A stretch of 64,000 bases of DNA from NCBI GenBank assembly GCA_037367355.1, contig CM074703.1, forward strand, positions 124,001 to 188,000, given 5' to 3'. The position numbers were made by a program, and so were the translations under genes. A model generated the notes under the pieces. The model searched no databases, was not told where the DNA came from, and saw nothing but the letters and a program-made list of their open reading frames with translations. Numbering within the stretch: position 1 is the stretch's first letter; each line of letters begins with the position of its first letter. Shown piece after piece: positions 61,034 through 64,000 of this stretch. Source of the stretch: Neoscytalidium dimidiatum. Taxonomy: Eukaryota > Ascomycota > Dothideomycetes > Botryosphaeriales > Botryosphaeriaceae.

Positions 61034-63163
61034 TCAGCGGGTACGGCTGGAACTGTACCAGTGCTGATTTGAGTCGTAGTAGGAGTGGTGGTTGTTGGGC
61101 GTGCTAAAGTTTCCGTTCACCGAATGCCTAGGCCGGGAAGCCATTGCAGGGCCTAAGGAGTTCGGTGGGCGATTAGCATTCTGATCATGACGGTAATTGG
61201 AAGGGGTCACCGGGGCCGGTTGGTGAGAGGGGTATGCGTTATGGGCCAAGGAAGGCAGACGGAAAGGACGATCTGGAAGACTATTGGGCGTACTGTAGGC
61301 GCTGTTGGTCCTCTTGGCTGGGCGAGGAGGCTCATCATCATCGCTCAATGTCAAGTCAATGACTTCCTGTTTGCGCTTCCCTCGGCTGCTTCCTGGCACG
61401 GCCGAAGCGGTCGATGGTTCGCGAGACGAGACGGGCGGTGTGTTGACGCTGTGAAGTGGCGTCATGGATTCCTCCTTCTTCATACCGGGAGGTGCCACGA
61501 TTTCCACAAGGTCATCATCGCTGTCGTCGTCCGCGTGCGCGCTAACTCCATTTGCACTACTGTTCAGTGTCGTGTTGCCAGTCTTTGTCTTATCCGCTGT
61601 ACCCGGCGACCATGTGCCATCGGGGTAAATTCTGGCCTGATCTGTTGACGAGGATGTCTTGTCCAGGATATCTTGCATATACCTAGAGACTATTTAGCAT
61701 GCCCTCCAAACCAAGCGAATAGATCTTCCACACCTGTCGACAGCGAGCGCTGCATAACTTATGGTCTTACTGCAAATAGGGCAGATCCATGTGGGTGCTT
61801 GCTCCTGCAATTGGAGGAAAGACACGGCGTCGAAACACTCGTTGTGCGAACAAACTGTTGAGCGGCAGGGCAGGGATATACGAATGCCGGCGACGGGATC
61901 CCTGAGTGAGACGACCTGAGACTCAATTACAATATCCGGATCCTGGGCTCGACTTATCACTGCCCAAGCGTCAGAGTTGGCTAATCTTGCAAACAAGGAT
62001 GAAACATACTCTCACTCATGACTCGGTCCTTGCTGAACACCTGGCTGATACGTTGTGATAGCTCTGCGACCGAGTGTTTCCGGACAAGATAGATGACCAT
62101 GTGGAACTTCTGCGCGGAGTTAATAATAACAGACTTGCCATGGGAGGGAATCAAGGATAAGCCTTTCTGGCTGGCAATTCATGCGCCTGAGAGAAGATAT
62201 ACCCTTGGTCCACTTGCCTTCTGCGTCAACGCGTACGTGACCTGGACGCTATTGTTATAGTTCGGAATCTTGCGGATGAGGTCCGTAATGTCTGCCGGCC
62301 GCGTCGAGCCAGGTTTGTTTTTTAGGCCCTTGAAGTTCGACTTCACCTCGTCCCCGTTGACCCTGACCTCCAACTGATGTGGGAAAGCTATGTCTGCAGC
62401 TGCGTAGGGCGCGAGGACAGGATCGGCGGCCGAAAAGAGCATTACCCGCATGGAGCTGTCCGCTTTCAAGCGGGCAGCGGCATCTTGAGATAATTGTACC
62501 GTGGTCTGGGTATTCTGACGGTTGCTGGGTAGCACTAGCAATAGTCAGCGTGCGCCGCAGACTCATGGAATTCTGAGATGTGCTTATTACCTTGGAGCTC
62601 AAGTGTCGGGGCCAAAGCCTCCTCTATGTCATAGAAGGGGCTTGGCTTGAATGAGAAGCGGGCTGTTCCTTGCTCAGCATGGGGGTCGGCGAGATTGCGA
62701 CATCGTACGTACGCTGGTAGAGAGAAACGCGCGGACGCGGCGGGAGATTCATGACGGGAGCAGGCCGGTGTTGAGTGGGCACAGATACCGAATTGACTGG
62801 CGAGACAGAATCCGGGTAATCTGGGATATGCGACTGGTGTGGCGTGGGGGGTGGAGGGGTCTGGCCGTGGTTGTAGATGCGGTAACGAATGCGCTGGATG
62901 GCGTTTGCATCGCCGCGTTGGGCGTAGGTATTGAGGACTGGAGGGCATCAGCGACGGGCTGGCAGGGCTCCACACGGGGAATCGCTCGAGGGCGGGCTAG
63001 AGAGAGACCTACGCTGGATGATGCGCTCTTGCAGAGCAGCCTTGACGCCGGAGACGGGCAGATCTTCGGACCTGCATATTTCCTTCAAATCATTGTTTAT
63101 CAAGGTCTTGAGACGTGGGTGGAGGCTGTTGGCTTGCTGCTGGAGCGACTGTCCAGAGGCCAT
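61034..63163 (-). CDS. siz1: SUMO E3 ligase, Siz/PIAS family (SAP-PINIT-SP-RING), 7 exons
   Basis: Nuclear ligase that helps Ubc9 transfer SUMO to substrates. Introns, in + coordinates: 62938-63012, 62669-62712, 62535-62590, 62110-62217, 61960-62009, 61683-61733; 1,746 nt, 581 residues. Seen: a SAP DNA-binding motif (LKEICRSEDLPVSGVKAAL, about residues 19-51), PINIT landmarks FSFKPSPFYDIEEAL, LEVRVNGDEVKSNFKGLKNK and PADITDLIRK, then the SP-RING LPCRSTVCSHNECFD...WICPICSK (about 322-353, with Cys/His zinc ligands in place), and two SUMO-interacting motifs in the tail (LVEIV and VIDLTLSDDDE at about 473). The intron at 62110-62217 appears to use a GC donor (GCAAGT); a GT donor 15 nt later would add five residues. 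It is divergent from the DUF2423 gene. Confidence 0.9.
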
Positions 63164-63870
63164 GGCGTCGCAGCGCGGCGCGGGTAACGCACAAGGTTCG
63201 GGGGGAGGCTAGAGGAGCAAAGGCGGCTCACGGCGATGCACGGGACGTGGGTGGGCGCGTGGCGGCGGCAGAGGCATGAACGACGGGTTGCGCGGGCGCG
63301 GGGGGGAGGGAAGAAGTCGGGGCATGCTGAGGCGCGCGAGCTGGTGTTGAAGGGCAGACGTCGTAGTTGCCCGTTCGGTCACTGCTCCAAGCCCGTCGGC
63401 CCTCCGCGCCTGCCCGCCATTTATTTTTTTCGTCTGAAACACCACCACGGCTGCGGCGGCCAGACCCTAAGCTCTACGCAAGGCGCTGGATCTACATTGC
63501 ACTGCGCTGCCAGCATGCACGCGGCCAAAAGCGCAGCTTCAGCGGTCGGGCTGGTGCTGCGGTCGGCGAGTCGGAGGGCAGCGCGGGCGCCGCGAGCCTG
63601 GGGCGCCAAGGCTGAGGTAAAATCTGGCCGCGGCTGCGCCGCTCTCACCGCCCGGCCGGGTCCTGCCTGCCGCTTTGCCCAGCGAGCGTCGGCGGCGCGG
63701 CGGCGAATTTCCGCCAGTGCTGCCGCCACCAAAAATTCCACCCCCAAAAGCCGACCGGGACGCGTCCACACTGCGCCTGCAACCTGACAGGTCCACACAC
63801 ACACACGACGTTTCTTCCCACCACCACCACCACCACCACCACCACTTCCGCCCATCACCGTCTCCCCGCA
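63164..63870. promoter_or_regulatory. 0.7-kb divergent promoter, SUMO ligase and DUF2423 genes
   Basis: No gene is seen. It is the shared intergenic region of two divergent housekeeping genes, GC-rich, with a (CAC)n tract at about 63818-63845 just before the DUF2423 start. Confidence 0.5.
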
Positions 63871-64000
63871 ATGGCTAAGGGCGCCCGTTCCAGCGTTCGC
63901 AAGACGAACAACAAGGCCCTCAAGGCCCGTGTCTTCGGCCCCGTCGAGACCGCCCGCACCGAGCGCCTGTCGCAAAAGCTTCTCGAGCTCGCCCAGCAGC
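63871..64000 (+). CDS. DUF2423 small basic protein (3' partial)
   Basis: The frame opens at the ATG at 63871 and runs off the right edge after 43 codons. The N-terminus MAKGARSSVRKTNNKALKAR with VFGPVETARTERLSQKLLEL matches the short Lys/Arg-rich fungal DUF2423 family (relatives of yeast YBL028C), thought to be nucleolar and tied to ribosome biogenesis. The function is not established. Only the N-terminal domain is visible. Confidence 0.8.
   Translation, partial: MAKGARSSVRKTNNKALKARVFGPVETARTERLSQKLLELAQQ

Noticed and set aside
61981..62009. A 29-nt intron in the SUMO ligase gene
   Set aside because: Too short; the acceptor at 61960 gives 50 nt with a CTGAC branch point and the same frame.
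1..64000. CRISPR arrays, rRNA genes, insertion sequences
   Set aside because: No regularly spaced direct repeats with unique spacers, no rRNA sequence and no intact transposase were seen; the repeats present are microsatellites and one tandem duplication.

Overview
The window is nuclear DNA of a filamentous ascomycete (Pezizomycotina, most likely Dothideomycetes; the class is inference). The evidence is genes split by many 44-140 nt GT-AG introns with CTRAC-type branch points, Zn2Cys6 and four-finger C2H2 regulators, a Neurospora CCG-9-type trehalose synthase, a Tup1/RCO-1 corepressor, ERG3, and a Siz/PIAS SUMO ligase. No bacterial-style operons are present. All exon structures below were built by hand from splice sites and frame continuity, and each totals a whole number of codons.

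Region 1 (1-14.2 kb) looks like part of a secondary-metabolite gene cluster: a DHA2 MFS transporter (cut by the left edge), an aldehyde dehydrogenase, a cytochrome P450, a SABATH-like methyltransferase, an AflR-like Zn2Cys6 regulator, and a secreted berberine-bridge-type FAD oxidase. No backbone enzyme (PKS, NRPS, terpene synthase) is visible, so it either lies left of base 1 or is absent. A broken fragment resembling telomere-linked RecQ helicases sits inside the cluster. Promoters upstream of the ALDH and P450 carry repeated TTCGG/CCGAA half-sites in symmetric arrangements, which are candidate targets of the local regulator.

Region 2 (14.2-17.8 kb) is AT-richer and has no intact gene. Region 3 (17.8-28.4 kb) holds conserved genes: trehalose synthase (minus), the Tup1 corepressor (plus, divergent from it across 2 kb), and an HPP-family membrane protein (minus).

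Region 4 (28.4-47.3 kb) is an almost gene-free stretch of about 19 kb. It contains one intron-bearing tRNA-Met(CAT), a retropepsin-like relic near 30.2 kb, an AT-richer part (29.5-33 kb), then about 13 kb of GC-rich DNA full of simple repeats and one 54-bp tandem duplication. It ends at a four-finger C2H2 regulator of the Azf1 type (47.3-49.3 kb), which is followed by a further 7.9 kb gene-free stretch. The regulator therefore sits in the middle of more than 20 kb without recognisable genes.

Region 5 (57.1-64 kb) holds ERG3 (plus), the Siz/PIAS SUMO E3 ligase (minus, convergent with ERG3), and the start of a small DUF2423 basic protein (plus, divergent from the SUMO ligase) cut by the right edge.
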